A DNA stretch of 64,000 nucleotides from positions 34,489 through 98,488 of IMG/VR virus record IMGVR_UViG_3300042988_001700; one strand, 5' to 3'. A model generated the notes under the pieces. The model was given only the letters and a program-made list of their open reading frames with translations. It searched no databases and was not told where the DNA came from. Source of the DNA: a virus. This document shows positions 7,689-16,414 of the stretch, in pieces (positions within the stretch are counted from its first letter, which is position 1; each line of letters starts with the position of its first letter). A program made the position numbers and the translations under genes.

Positions 7689-10600
7689 TTAAACCATCCA
7701 TCCGTCTTTTTGTGTTCTGTCACCTACTATTGACGGTGGTCTTTCTGGCGGGAGGGGAACCCCATCATTATATAATTTTCCCTCTTTTGCCCGTCTTTCT
7801 ACGTCCTGAAAATATGCTGTGCCTTGATATGAGTACGGTTTTAATTTCTTTAGTGCCGGTTCAATCTTTCCCTGCTCCCACAGGATAGATACAACATTAC
7901 AAAATGCTCTTGCAAGCAGGTGTCCACTTTCTGGCTTAGTATCATTCATGGTCCAAGAACTCATTTGCCGTGAGAAATTCTGGCAACAATCATGTATTAA
8001 CAGTTTTCCACGCTCTAAAATCCTTTGACCGTACAGTATTGCACCATTTTCATCATACCGCACGTTCTTACGAAGAGTTATTCTGTACTTTCGGTATGCG
8101 CTGCGCATGTCTCCGCTGCCTGTCTTACTGAACATTTCGTCATTAGCATACCATTCCCAGCCCTGCAAATTGCGATACAAATTTCCAGTTGTCTTCCTGA
8201 TGGATGAAATCAGTGAGGAGATAACGCGCTCTGGTGCCGGTGATCCAAATAGAAATTCATCAAAAACTATCAGTCTTCCGGTCTTTGCAGTCCAAACCAT
8301 GAACAGAACACCAGTATTCTGCGCGCTATCGGTCCACTGGCTGACTATTAACCGCGTACCATTGTCTAAATTGTCCCAACCAATAACAAAATTCGAAGTA
8401 TCGCCCCTATAATCCTTGAACACTCGATTCCCAGACGTAAGCAACTTATACGCTCCCGACACACCATCTATTTGATCCCGCTTCCCAAGAGGAAATGCGC
8501 CTGCTTCTGATAGAAACGACTGATTCCACGGGCCGCGCAATAAAAACACATGTCCATTTTCAGCCAGAGCACACCACGGACGCGCTCTTTCTGTTTTCTC
8601 CCCTGTCGGAGTATCGGCATATACAACGCGATCGGGGAGAACGTTTTTCTTGAAGTGCATTGTAACAAATTTTCCAGCGCTCCCCTTTTCTTCTTCGATT
8701 CCGACCTCAACAACTCTCCCGTCACGATCAGCGCATAGCCGTACCTTGGTCTCAGTGACAGCCGGGGTTGTCCTAAAATGTTCTACGTCTGCTATATACA
8801 AATCAGCGCCATATAAACCAACCTTTGGACCGGCAGTCCAATCCGGATTTTTCCCGGGCTTCACCTCGCTTGCAGCAAAATCCCAATATCTCAGCCACTT
8901 TATACCATCTGGGGCTTGGTCTACAATCTTAAACCATTCAGGCTTAAACATTCCGCCCTTATAGCTGATATTCCAGTTGCCATGTAACAGTCTCTCCTTG
9001 GTAACAGCATCCTGTGCGCTTAGAGTGCTTTTGTATGATGGATCAGCACTTGGGTTGTCGTCTAATGTAGCAGCGATAAACGTAAAACTCTTTGGCGGCT
9101 GCCCGTCCTCATCTCTCCAGTCCTCCGGAACCCATATCACCTTGTCGTCCTGAACTGTCATGTATCTGATTACCCCGGAGCGCTCTTGGATAGCATATCC
9201 TGTGTCTGGATCGATCCACCAATCAACTAACTCACGCACCCAACCTCCAATTGGATCGTCCTTGTCTGTCGGGTTGGTTGTTGCCCTCACATAGCACGGG
9301 CCGACATATTCGTCTGGACGCCGGGACCTTGTCACCAAATACCAGAACTGAGCCCTAGAATTCCCCGTCCAACAACACCTTCCATTTACTCGAATATAAA
9401 AATTATTGTTATCTTCTACTTCTGGACAATAAACCTTACCTGAATACTTTTCAGTATACCAATCGTTTGGCTTTGTCTGACAATGTGACCGCTCAGATAC
9501 AGATATTCTCCACACATCAAACCCAGACTTAGTTCTATGATACGACTTTGTGGCAACAAGTCCCAAGTTAAACGCCATTATCTGTAAATCGTCAATAAGA
9601 CCAGAGCTACATAGCCCAATTGTTATTCCTTTTGACTTGTTTATATATCCATCACCACCAACAAAGCAATCCCAAAAAAGGCGTTGCTGTCTTTTTGAGG
9701 ACCCCAACAACCATTTTGGCAATCTTCTTTCGTGCTGATTTCCGTATGGTTTTAACAAATCATATAGCTGTCGGCTACATATAATAAACGATCCATCTTT
9801 TCTGTATTTCCACCGATAGCCCAACTCGTCAAGAATGTCACTTATTTCTTTGACATGTTCAATTTTTGTCTGTCGTATATTGACTATCCTACTATTTGTT
9901 CTATTTTTCATGGGGAACGCGCACCCCTCAGAAAAATACCAACCAAGAAACTTTATCCAAACATCAATATTCAACTTATTAATGGAATTAGAATTTTTAC
10001 CGTGACCACGCCAATTCGGCATATCAAGTAAAACATCATCAACTTCATTCCCTATAAAATTACCAGACCTTGGAATGTAACATCCTTTTGTTACCTCTTG
10101 TGCCTTTCTGAATTTCCACTCGGTTCTTTTGTTCGAAGAAACCATCACATTATGATTAGGTGTTACCCTAAAGGATACTCCGTTACGCTGTTTTATACAC
10201 TTTAAATCGCCATCGTAATTAAATGCGTGTAGTTGTTTTATTTTTTTGTATTCGATATCCCAACTATGATTCAACGAGGCGGCCTTGTCACCATTGGATA
10301 AATCCTTAATATTTTTCCACCCCGAATCTGTTAAAACATCAGTATCTTCCGTCAAACAAAAATGTGTTAGCTCGTCAAAACCGATAAAAGGATATTGCGC
10401 ACCCTGGTGGTCGAACCTATTCTTCTCATGCTCCAAATGAGAAAAAGCTATTTTTGCTCCTGAAGGAAACCTGTGCGTCAACTTCCCCTCAATCGGTACG
10501 GCTCCCTGGGATCGATATAGATTAACAGATGTGTCCCATAGCCCACCACCAATTGTAACTTGCTTGGATGTTCGGCGAAACGTGACGCCGTTGAAGGCGG

Positions 10601-11834
10601 GGTCGGCAACATTGCGTAATGGATCAAGAAGAAGGCAAAACGAATTATGCGTTACAATGAAGTCATTGCACATATACAGGCCGTTTGGATTCGACACTGT
10701 TATGCAGCGCATCGGAACAGTATTCCCGGTTCTCTCAACCGATACCACGCGACGATACATTTTTAATTGCTGATTCAACCCCTGAAGAACAGACTTCTTT
10801 CGCTCTATACGAAACAACTTCTCCGGCTGCGGATGCTTAATGTATAGCCGATATGATGTATGGCAATACACTTTTTCGCCGTTTGCGTCACGGTAGAACG
10901 GTTCTTTAGGAGTTATTACGACCGTAGAGCCAAGAGACCTCAGAATAAACGCTACATCATCGGCTAACTGCTTGCTGGAAGATGAATATTCGATATATCC
11001 ATCCTTTTCGACGTGTCCATCAGTATCAAGCAGACCTTGAATTATAGAATATCTATCATTAATCGACGCCCACTTGAATGCGTCCGGGATAAACTTCTCA
11101 TGCGACCGCCTGTTATCCAGACCATATAAGCGCATTATAGCAAGCAAATCCTTGCGGCTGTCGCCAATAAAATTGAATTTATACCCCAACCCACCTTTAA
11201 CACTGCCGGTTAGGTTATAAACACCTAAAATTTCTTCATAATGAGGGACATCGTCACGATGAATATCAAAAGTTATCGTATTTTTTCGCAGACACCCATT
11301 CCCAAGTAACGCCCCCATAGCGTAAGGATTAATACCAAAATCAAAATCGTCAATAGCAGCAAAACATTGTTCCTTGCACACTGGAATTAGCGGCCAATTA
11401 GGTCTTTCTCCAACCGATTCTTGCTCAACAGCCCTATCGCACCACTTTTTTAACCGTAGAGTATCGATTACTTTGCCAGAAGACTCTCCAAATATTCTTT
11501 TACCATTAACCTTTATACCTTTTCCAGATCTCCAAGCTAACCACAAATGCTCTGGACCACACAAAGCACTGGTATAATCGTGAAAAGTTATTCTATACTC
11601 TTCATCATTAACAATGGGATGAACACACTCAACTATTCCAATACTTCCATCAGGATTATTTATAGAGTCACCAACGTTAATGTTAATTAGCTTCTTAACC
11701 CCGTAAGGCGTTATTATATCAGAAGTTAATGGTGCTCGTTTGCCCGGTCCCGCAGAGCCACCAAAAATTGCTATATCGGCTGTGCAAGAAAGAAATGCTG
11801 TTTGCGGTCCTGGATGTGGAGAAATCTGACCCAC
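7689..11834 (-). CDS. terL: Terminase large subunit interrupted by two inteins
   Basis: The 1381-residue precursor is the DNA-packaging motor. Its extein ATPase motifs are split: Walker A is GGSAGPGK (25-32) + SFCLLL (398 on), and Walker B FIGFDELTHF ends at 492. After removing residues 33-397 and 493-825 the mature protein is 683 residues. A first RNase H-like nuclease follows, with WDFAASE near residue 980, EEEKGSAGK, and an acidic QIDGVSGAY near 1125. It is followed by about 200 residues (1150-1345) that look like a second, degenerate nuclease-type module (IGWDNLDNG, RGKLLIHDCCQNFSRQM, LLARAFCNVV). Typical TerL proteins are 450-600 residues. TerS lies directly upstream at 11841. Confidence 0.95.
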   Translation of the reverse strand: MGQISPHPGPQTAFLSCTADIAIFGGSAGPGKRAPLTSDIITPYGVKKLININVGDSINNPDGSIGIVECVHPIVNDEEYRITFHDYTSALCGPEHLWLAWRSGKGIKVNGKRIFGESSGKVIDTLRLKKWCDRAVEQESVGERPNWPLIPVCKEQCFAAIDDFDFGINPYAMGALLGNGCLRKNTITFDIHRDDVPHYEEILGVYNLTGSVKGGLGYKFNFIGDSRKDLLAIMRLYGLDNRRSHEKFIPDAFKWASINDRYSIIQGLLDTDGHVEKDGYIEYSSSSKQLADDVAFILRSLGSTVVITPKEPFYRDANGEKVYCHTSYRLYIKHPQPEKLFRIERKKSVLQGLNQQLKMYRRVVSVERTGNTVPMRCITVSNPNGLYMCNDFIVTHNSFCLLLDPLRNVADPAFNGVTFRRTSKQVTIGGGLWDTSVNLYRSQGAVPIEGKLTHRFPSGAKIAFSHLEHEKNRFDHQGAQYPFIGFDELTHFCLTEDTDVLTDSGWKNIKDLSNGDKAASLNHSWDIEYKKIKQLHAFNYDGDLKCIKQRNGVSFRVTPNHNVMVSSNKRTEWKFRKAQEVTKGCYIPRSGNFIGNEVDDVLLDMPNWRGHGKNSNSINKLNIDVWIKFLGWYFSEGCAFPMKNRTNSRIVNIRQTKIEHVKEISDILDELGYRWKYRKDGSFIICSRQLYDLLKPYGNQHERRLPKWLLGSSKRQQRLFWDCFVGGDGYINKSKGITIGLCSSGLIDDLQIMAFNLGLVATKSYHRTKSGFDVWRISVSERSHCQTKPNDWYTEKYSGKVYCPEVEDNNNFYIRVNGRCCWTGNSRAQFWYLVTRSRRPDEYVGPCYVRATTNPTDKDDPIGGWVRELVDWWIDPDTGYAIQERSGVIRYMTVQDDKVIWVPEDWRDEDGQPPKSFTFIAATLDDNPSADPSYKSTLSAQDAVTKERLLHGNWNISYKGGMFKPEWFKIVDQAPDGIKWLRYWDFAASEVKPGKNPDWTAGPKVGLYGADLYIADVEHFRTTPAVTETKVRLCADRDGRVVEVGIEEEKGSAGKFVTMHFKKNVLPDRVVYADTPTGEKTERARPWCALAENGHVFLLRGPWNQSFLSEAGAFPLGKRDQIDGVSGAYKLLTSGNRVFKDYRGDTSNFVIGWDNLDNGTRLIVSQWTDSAQNTGVLFMVWTAKTGRLIVFDEFLFGSPAPERVISSLISSIRKTTGNLYRNLQGWEWYANDEMFSKTGSGDMRSAYRKYRITLRKNVRYDENGAILYGQRILERGKLLIHDCCQNFSRQMSSWTMNDTKPESGHLLARAFCNVVSILWEQGKIEPALKKLKPYSYQGTAYFQDVERRAKEGKLYNDGVPLPPERPPSIVGDRTQKDGWMV
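9360..10358 (-). mobile_element. Class 1 intein with LAGLIDADG endonuclease after TerL Walker B
   Basis: 333 residues, precursor positions 493-825. Cys493 starts block A (CLTEDTDVLTDSGW); the end is CCWTGN|S with Asn825 and Ser826. Penultimate Gly replaces the usual His. LAGLIDADG-like motifs: FLGWYFSEGC and FVGGDGYI. Removal joins FDELTHF to SRAQFWYL, a normal terminase sequence after Walker B. Confidence 0.9.
10644..11738 (-). mobile_element. Class 3 intein with LAGLIDADG endonuclease in TerL Walker A
   Basis: 365 residues, precursor positions 33-397. Residue 1 is Arg, so there is no Cys/Ser/Ala nucleophile at the start. Instead the class 3 WCT set is visible: Trp98 two residues after His96 (block B), Cys377 in PMRCITV (block F) and Thr395 in VTHN|S (block G). 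Two LAGLIDADG motifs (YAMGALLGNG and IIQGLLDTDGHV) mark a homing endonuclease. Splicing joins GPGK to Ser398 and restores Walker A exactly. Confidence 0.88.
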
Positions 11835-11840
11835 GGAATC

Positions 11841-12473
11841 TTATTCCTTTTGTTTTTTCGAAGCAGCAGCTATAACCCTAGCTGACTCTTTCCCGTTAGA
11901 TGGAAGGATTATCAAATTGGTTTCCACCTTAACGGACGGACCTTCTGGCTTTTCAAGTCCAAGCATGCGAGCTAACCGGTCAAGAGACTTGTCCTTATCG
12001 TAGGTTTCAAGCTTTAGCTCTGCCAAATCAACATCGATCTTGACCTCACCATTGGTTGTCGTTCGCGTGCGACACTTGGAAGATATGCTCTTTACAAGCC
12101 TGGTATCTATTTCTGACACTGGCTTTATCTTAACGCCTCTCTCGTCATAGGTATAGAAGTCCCCGGCATTGCTAAAGGCGTGTAGCGCTGTTTCCTCGAC
12201 CACTCGGTCACGTAATGCGGCAAAGTGCGCACCAGTATCGGCTCTAAGCCTGGCTATCTCTTCCTTTATGTGTGGCATGTTAAGTAACTCGTAAGCAATA
12301 GTCGTAGCAGAATGCTCTGAATAGCCTGCCTGCTTTGCTGACCGTGCACCATTAAAGCACAGGATGTATTTCTGACAAAACAGCCGTTGTTGATCGTTTA
12401 ATCCCTTTTTACGCGGCTTTCCAACTTTTTTTTTCGAAACTTTTTTGGAAATGGTGTTTTGTACTGTCTTCAT
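11841..12473 (-). CDS. terS: Terminase small subunit (Terminase_2 type)
   Basis: A 210-residue DNA-recognition subunit. The pattern GLNDQQRLFCQKYILCFNG..A-x-AGYSEHSATTIAYELL..P-x-I-x-x-E-I is the helix-turn-helix head of Terminase_2 proteins. A basic tract of about 25 residues (KKVSKKKVGKPRKK) precedes it and a charged tail ends KKQKE. It sits 6 nt upstream of terL, the usual order. Confidence 0.88.
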   Translation of the reverse strand: MKTVQNTISKKVSKKKVGKPRKKGLNDQQRLFCQKYILCFNGARSAKQAGYSEHSATTIAYELLNMPHIKEEIARLRADTGAHFAALRDRVVEETALHAFSNAGDFYTYDERGVKIKPVSEIDTRLVKSISSKCRTRTTTNGEVKIDVDLAELKLETYDKDKSLDRLARMLGLEKPEGPSVKVETNLIILPSNGKESARVIAAASKKQKE

Positions 12474-12478
12474 AACCC

Positions 12479-12817
12479 CTATAATACATCCTTTTTGGGT
12501 GATTGTGCAACTTTTTCTTCTTTTAAATAGCTATCTGCTTTTACTATTATATCCCTTATGCGCCTATACTCTTTGTCTAAGAACGCTATTTTTTCTTTCT
12601 TCATGAAAGATTCGCTGTCGAACGATTTTTTTTTGGACTTAATAGCTGCGTCTATTTGAATCTTTCGGAATTTATTATCAGCAATCCCAAAATAAGCGTT
12701 AAGCAGCTCTTTGATTGCCGAATCAGCTTTGTCATTAAAATACTTGGTTGAATTGAGAAGGCAATCACTATGCCAACCAACTATCATTGCCCGGGAGTTA
12801 TTTCTTTTCTGTTTCAT
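12479..12817 (-). CDS. Hypothetical charged protein upstream of terS
   Basis: 112 residues, Lys-rich, predominantly helical by eye. No recognised domain. Overlaps the Cys-rich gene upstream by 20 nt. Confidence 0.5.
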   Translation of the reverse strand: MKQKRNNSRAMIVGWHSDCLLNSTKYFNDKADSAIKELLNAYFGIADNKFRKIQIDAAIKSKKKSFDSESFMKKEKIAFLDKEYRRIRDIIVKADSYLKEEKVAQSPKKDVL

Positions 12818-12986
12818 TTATTTTACCATCACCATTCTCTACATATTCAATGTCAACAGGCACGCACGCCTTACAATACTTTCGACGGTCTTGCTTGCAA
12901 TCAAGTAATTCTTCATGCGGCAATTCGTGTGGACATCCTTCACACCATATTGCGAATGTTTTTATTTTTGGACATTTCATCATCAT
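12798..12986 (-). CDS. Small Cys-rich protein, paralogue of the methyltransferase tail
   Basis: 62 residues starting ATGATGATG. Pattern: MMMKCPK..WCEGCPHELPHEE..DCK..R-K-Y-C-x-x-C-VPVD, with seven Cys that could bind zinc. The same pattern forms the C-terminus of the gene immediately upstream, so this is a tandem duplicate. The start at 12986 overlaps the upstream TGA (ATGA). Confidence 0.6.
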   Translation of the reverse strand: MMMKCPKIKTFAIWCEGCPHELPHEELLDCKQDRRKYCKACVPVDIEYVENGDGKINETEKK

Positions 12987-13783
12987 AATTTTCTATTCCT
13001 TTTAACATTAGCACTCCTTATGATTTTTAGTTCATATTCACGCTCTTCAACCATAGAATTCCACCTGTTGACCTTTTCTTGGTATTCAGCTACCTTTTCC
13101 TTTGCTATCTTTAAATGACGAAGACACATTTCTTCACGCGTTTCTTCGCGCTCGTCGTCAACAGGAACACACATACTGCAATATTTATTAACTGATTTTT
13201 TGCAATCGGACTTTTCTTCGTGAGGCAACTCATGATCGCACCCTGCACACCACTCCGTTTTCTTTTTTGGGCATTTCATCATCATTTTTTTTTCTTCTCC
13301 TTTTTTCATAAAGCACACCCAATGGGTTTTTTGCGCTTTACCTGATGGATGGCCAAAAAGAGGCTTCTGGTCGGTGCACCTTAGTATGTTTCTGAGAGGA
13401 ATATCACACTCATTCCATTTAAAAACCAGTATTCCGCTTGGTTTGAGCACTCTAAAGCATTCTGAGAATCCTTTTTCGATATCCTCCGTCCACGTTTGCC
13501 GATCAAGCGCTCCATAGCACTTAGCCATGTAGCTTTTTTCTCCAAGGAAAAGGTGTGGTGGATCGAAAACCACAAGCTTGAAAGTTTCGTCTGGGATATC
13601 CATATTGCGGAAGTCCATTACTCTATCAGGCTGGCAGCTTCTTACCCTCCCATGTATTCCGTTACCAACAATCTCCGGCGGCATCGTGCGCTTGTCTATA
13701 AAAAGAACATCTGGGTTGTGCTTGTCGAACCAAAACGCCCGGCCACCACAGCACGCATCTAAAATATCTGGATAGTACGTCAT
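12983..13783 (-). CDS. SAM-dependent methyltransferase fused to a Cys-rich domain
   Basis: 266 residues from ATG 13783, which overlaps the upstream TGA. Residues 1-170 are a compact phage methyltransferase: ILDACCGG (SAM-binding), LFIDKR (acidic strand 2), LVVFDPPHLFLG (catalytic DPPH, as in amino-group DNA methylases) and GILVFKWNE. From about residue 175 the protein continues as MMMKCPKKKTEWCAGCDHELPHEE, a copy of the next gene, then a coiled-coil-like tail. An AAAAGGAGAAG site and ATGATGATG lie in frame inside the junction (about 13276-13300), so the Cys-rich part may also be made alone. Confidence 0.75.
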   Translation of the reverse strand: MTYYPDILDACCGGRAFWFDKHNPDVLFIDKRTMPPEIVGNGIHGRVRSCQPDRVMDFRNMDIPDETFKLVVFDPPHLFLGEKSYMAKCYGALDRQTWTEDIEKGFSECFRVLKPSGILVFKWNECDIPLRNILRCTDQKPLFGHPSGKAQKTHWVCFMKKGEEKKMMMKCPKKKTEWCAGCDHELPHEEKSDCKKSVNKYCSMCVPVDDEREETREEMCLRHLKIAKEKVAEYQEKVNRWNSMVEEREYELKIIRSANVKRNRKL

Positions 13784-14007
13784 ACCTCCCAATACCCTTC
13801 GATTAAGCCATAAACAGTATACTCGTCGCCGTTCGAATCCTTGCATACCATCCTGCTTACATTTTGGAGCCAGACGATATACTTTCCCTCCGGCTCTTTT
13901 ACGACAACCGGATACCATGCGAACCATTGGTGCCAATCGTATTTGTTTTTCGTCCGAATCTTCAGTTTCACAATAAAACCCTTTGAATGAGTTATGAGGA
14001 ATTTCAT
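13780..14007 (-). CDS. Small aromatic-rich phage protein
   Basis: 75 residues with many Trp/Tyr (YDWHQWFAWYPVVV) and a beta-rich look. It overlaps the methyltransferase start by ATGA and the previous gene by one base. Not recognised. Confidence 0.5.
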   Translation of the reverse strand: MKFLITHSKGFIVKLKIRTKNKYDWHQWFAWYPVVVKEPEGKYIVWLQNVSRMVCKDSNGDEYTVYGLIEGYWEV

Positions 14008-14213
14008 TACCTTTTCACCTTGAATGGATTTTTACGATCAAACCCCCGATGCCCCAAAGACTCGGAGGAAACAATTATGTCTTCATACATTTTAATGTAT
14101 TGCGCCTCTTCCAATAACCAATTTCCTGCCATTGCTTGCTTTGCGCATGCGGCCAAATATCGCTTGTGCATCTTACTCAGCAGGGCTTTATGTTTAGAGA
14201 TAGATTCGATCAT
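14007..14213 (-). CDS. Small helical protein
   Basis: The start is put at 14213 because GGGAGGGGAA precedes this ATG, which overlaps the upstream TGA (ATGA). 68 residues, helical by eye, no known motif. Confidence 0.5.
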   Translation of the reverse strand: MIESISKHKALLSKMHKRYLAACAKQAMAGNWLLEEAQYIKMYEDIIVSSESLGHRGFDRKNPFKVKR

Positions 14214-14824
14214 TTCCCCTCCCAAACTCCGTTAAAATAAGCCGGAACTGTCCCCGCGTGTATCGGAGTGTGGTTGACCATCAATTGGCCAGTAGCTCCA
14301 TAGCTCCACTCGATTTCGTCATACCTCCACACACGGCCATCTTTGTGAAACACATACACGAACCCGGCAATATTCCGAACCGTAAGCCCAACCGATTCCA
14401 TGTGTTTGCGGAATACTGGCGGCTCCTGATTGTTGTGGTCTGGAATTAAAACCGGTTCGTTGGAACCACGGCCAAGCGCGTCTTCGACGTCCAATGGTAT
14501 CTGGAGACTGGGGCGTCTATTGTTCACCGCTTTCATAAGATAATCAACGATATTATAAACACTCCCATCTTTGATAGAATCAATCCCAGAATTGTATTCA
14601 TCTATCTTATCGGGAGATTTAATAGCCACAAAAGCCTCTAAACACTCCTTACACCTCTGTGTCCAGCCCATCCCCCACTTGGTAACATCAAGCACACAAC
14701 CAAATAATCGGCACTCAACCTGCATACCCAATTTTGATATGCCAAGATATTTGCAGAATTTTCCTGGCTCAGAAGCACAATTCTTCTCTCCACACTCTAT
14801 TTCGTCAGTCCTCACGTATTTCAT
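14210..14824 (-). CDS. Hypothetical protein with N-terminal Cys cluster
   Basis: 204 residues. The N-terminal half has seven Cys in ECGEKNC, KFCKYLG, VECRLFGCV, QRCKECL, suggesting one or two zinc sites. The C-terminal half is beta-rich (GFVYVFHKDGRVWRYDEIEW). No family recognised. The 103-base gap upstream (14825-14927) shows no clear promoter or hairpin. Confidence 0.5.
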   Translation of the reverse strand: MKYVRTDEIECGEKNCASEPGKFCKYLGISKLGMQVECRLFGCVLDVTKWGMGWTQRCKECLEAFVAIKSPDKIDEYNSGIDSIKDGSVYNIVDYLMKAVNNRRPSLQIPLDVEDALGRGSNEPVLIPDHNNQEPPVFRKHMESVGLTVRNIAGFVYVFHKDGRVWRYDEIEWSYGATGQLMVNHTPIHAGTVPAYFNGVWEGK

Positions 14825-14927
14825 ATTACACCTTTTGTCACATTATTTTAACATTGAAAGGCTTAAAATCTTATTCCAGACCGAAGATTTCTTCCATTTT
14901 TAGGCAAAAAATAATCCGAATTTCACA

Positions 14928-15317
14928 TTAACCCTCTAAAACACTTCTTTCTTTATCCAAATCGCGGTTCAAAACAGCGTTGTAATCAAATTTTAACGGG
15001 AAGCGAGCCTTTAGCTTGTCGATATTCATCTGCATTACCTGATCGAACGATGACCCGATAGCCCGAAGAGCGAGTGCTGCATACCAGCAGATATCTCCCA
15101 ATTCTTCTTTTAGGTTGACGATATCCAGATTGTCGTTATAAAATAGATGTCTCTTGATTGAATCAGCGAATTCACCTGTCTCAGTCGTAAGTCCAAGTGC
15201 AGCATGTAACAGATCAACCAATGTACTGCAATTATCGACGAGTTTAATGGCAACATCGGCGCACTGTTCCGGATCGGCGGTCCTGGCTGACTGCTTGAGA
15301 TATTCTTCGTTTGTCAT
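14928..15317 (-). CDS. MazG-like nucleotide pyrophosphohydrolase
   Basis: 129 residues with the all-alpha NTP-pyrophosphatase signature: Glu46/Glu49 in TETGEFADSIKR and Glu72/Asp75 in LKEELGDICWYAALAL, the four metal ligands of MazG/iMazG enzymes. Such phage enzymes hydrolyse NTPs or dNTPs to monophosphates and may clear modified nucleotides or alarmones. Overlaps the upstream gene by 4 nt. Confidence 0.85.
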   Translation of the reverse strand: MTNEEYLKQSARTADPEQCADVAIKLVDNCSTLVDLLHAALGLTTETGEFADSIKRHLFYNDNLDIVNLKEELGDICWYAALALRAIGSSFDQVMQMNIDKLKARFPLKFDYNAVLNRDLDKERSVLEG

Positions 15318-15568
15318 AAAAACCTTATGTCCTCGTTTTTAACTGAAATTGTTTTTCCATCCACCAACTCAACGATTCCACACAGCGCTTTTTCAGCATC
15401 CTTGTAATACCCGCAGAATCTCCCGACCACATTTCCGTTGCTAAATACGCATTCTACTATTACAATGTCATATTTACCAACCCACGGAGGCATACCAAGC
15501 CATACGTGGTGAGGAATACCATCCAAGTATTTTTTAGCGTCAGAGGAACCGCTACTCAGGATTTTCAT
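15314..15568 (-). CDS. Small hypothetical protein
   Basis: The frame opens as far as 15661, but that extension is coded by a terminator hairpin (15607-15633). GGGGACTCTGAG just upstream favours ATG 15568, giving 84 residues. Beta-rich, no family recognised. Confidence 0.5.
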   Translation of the reverse strand: MKILSSGSSDAKKYLDGIPHHVWLGMPPWVGKYDIVIVECVFSNGNVVGRFCGYYKDAEKALCGIVELVDGKTISVKNEDIRFL

Positions 15569-15602
15569 CTCAGAGTCCCCGAAATGTAGTGGTGCGCAAC
15601 AA

Positions 15603-15633
15603 AAGAGGAGCGATATCGTTGAAATATCGCCCC
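15603..15633 (-). terminator. Intrinsic terminator after the secreted-protein gene
   Basis: GGAGCGATAT (15607-15616) pairs with ATATCGCCCC (15624-15633), ten pairs including one G-U, followed on the minus strand by TCTTTTG. Confidence 0.6.
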
Positions 15634-15650
15634 GGCAGGAATATATACGA

Positions 15651-16283
15651 TTACCGAACATTCTGAAAAGTCATTTTCTTAAAAGCTTTTTGCTGGCTCG
15701 GTGTCATGAAAGTCTTCCGACCAAGAGCATCATACCGAACCAAGCTTTTGGTGGATAGCTTAATAGCCGTCACCCCCTTACCTGCAAGTACCGGCGTACT
15801 GGCGTATTGCTTAGCTATAGGTGTAGACTTATAGGTAATTACGGAATACCTGCCGTATATCACCTGAGTCTCCATAATTTGATACTTATACCCAAACCCC
15901 GGATTTATCCCGGAACTATTTGGCGCTGCCGAATCATACTGAACATACCCGTAAACATCGCTGCCTCGCCTAAGCATCTGGGTGATTTTATTATTTTGGA
16001 ATCCCCATGATTGCATGTAAGAACTGATAACGATATTGCTCTGGGTAAAATCGGGATTATACACCTTATTGTTGTAAAAAATCCATTCCGGCTGGACCCC
16101 CAACGAGCGAACCATATTGTCATAGGTTTGCCGGTCCTTGATAACGACATTGGTTGTCGGGAAATAGCTCCCGCTTTCGGTCATCGAGAACACGGTGGTG
16201 AACGGGACAATACGCTGGGCATTGATAGCGAAAATCGATCCAACCAGCAAAATGAGAGTAAAAACACATAAAAACTTACGCAC
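15651..16283 (-). CDS. Exported protein, possibly PrcB-like
   Basis: 210 residues with a clear signal peptide (MRKFLCVFTLILLVGSIFAINAQ, cleavage likely after residue 22). The mature part has NVVIKDRQTYDN, PDFTQSNIVIS and a Gly/Tyr-rich beta region, weakly like the PrcB family of secreted proteins. An envelope-located accessory of the host or a lysogenic conversion product are both possible. A terminator follows its stop. Confidence 0.5.
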   Translation of the reverse strand: MRKFLCVFTLILLVGSIFAINAQRIVPFTTVFSMTESGSYFPTTNVVIKDRQTYDNMVRSLGVQPEWIFYNNKVYNPDFTQSNIVISSYMQSWGFQNNKITQMLRRGSDVYGYVQYDSAAPNSSGINPGFGYKYQIMETQVIYGRYSVITYKSTPIAKQYASTPVLAGKGVTAIKLSTKSLVRYDALGRKTFMTPSQQKAFKKMTFQNVR

Positions 16284-16300
16284 TTGAACCTCCTGTAAAA

Positions 16301-16414
16301 TTAAAGTTTATGGAAAAAATACTTAAACACGAAATGCGCCAGCACTCCCCCTAAGAATCCGGCGGAAACAATAATACCAACAAACAAACATGCAAAAAAC
16401 ATATCACTTACCAT
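16301..16414 (-). CDS. 37-residue membrane peptide
   Basis: ATG 16414 is preceded by GGGAGGTCGTCGCA. Product MVSDMFFACLFVGIIVSAGF... with one membrane span and a His-Lys end. A longer frame to 16561 lies inside the neighbouring gene and is unlikely. Confidence 0.45.
   Translation of the reverse strand: MVSDMFFACLFVGIIVSAGFLGGVLAHFVFKYFFHKL

Noticed and set aside
14825-14927. Promoter before the 204-residue gene
   Set aside because: AT-rich, but no -35/-10 pair with correct spacing could be found.
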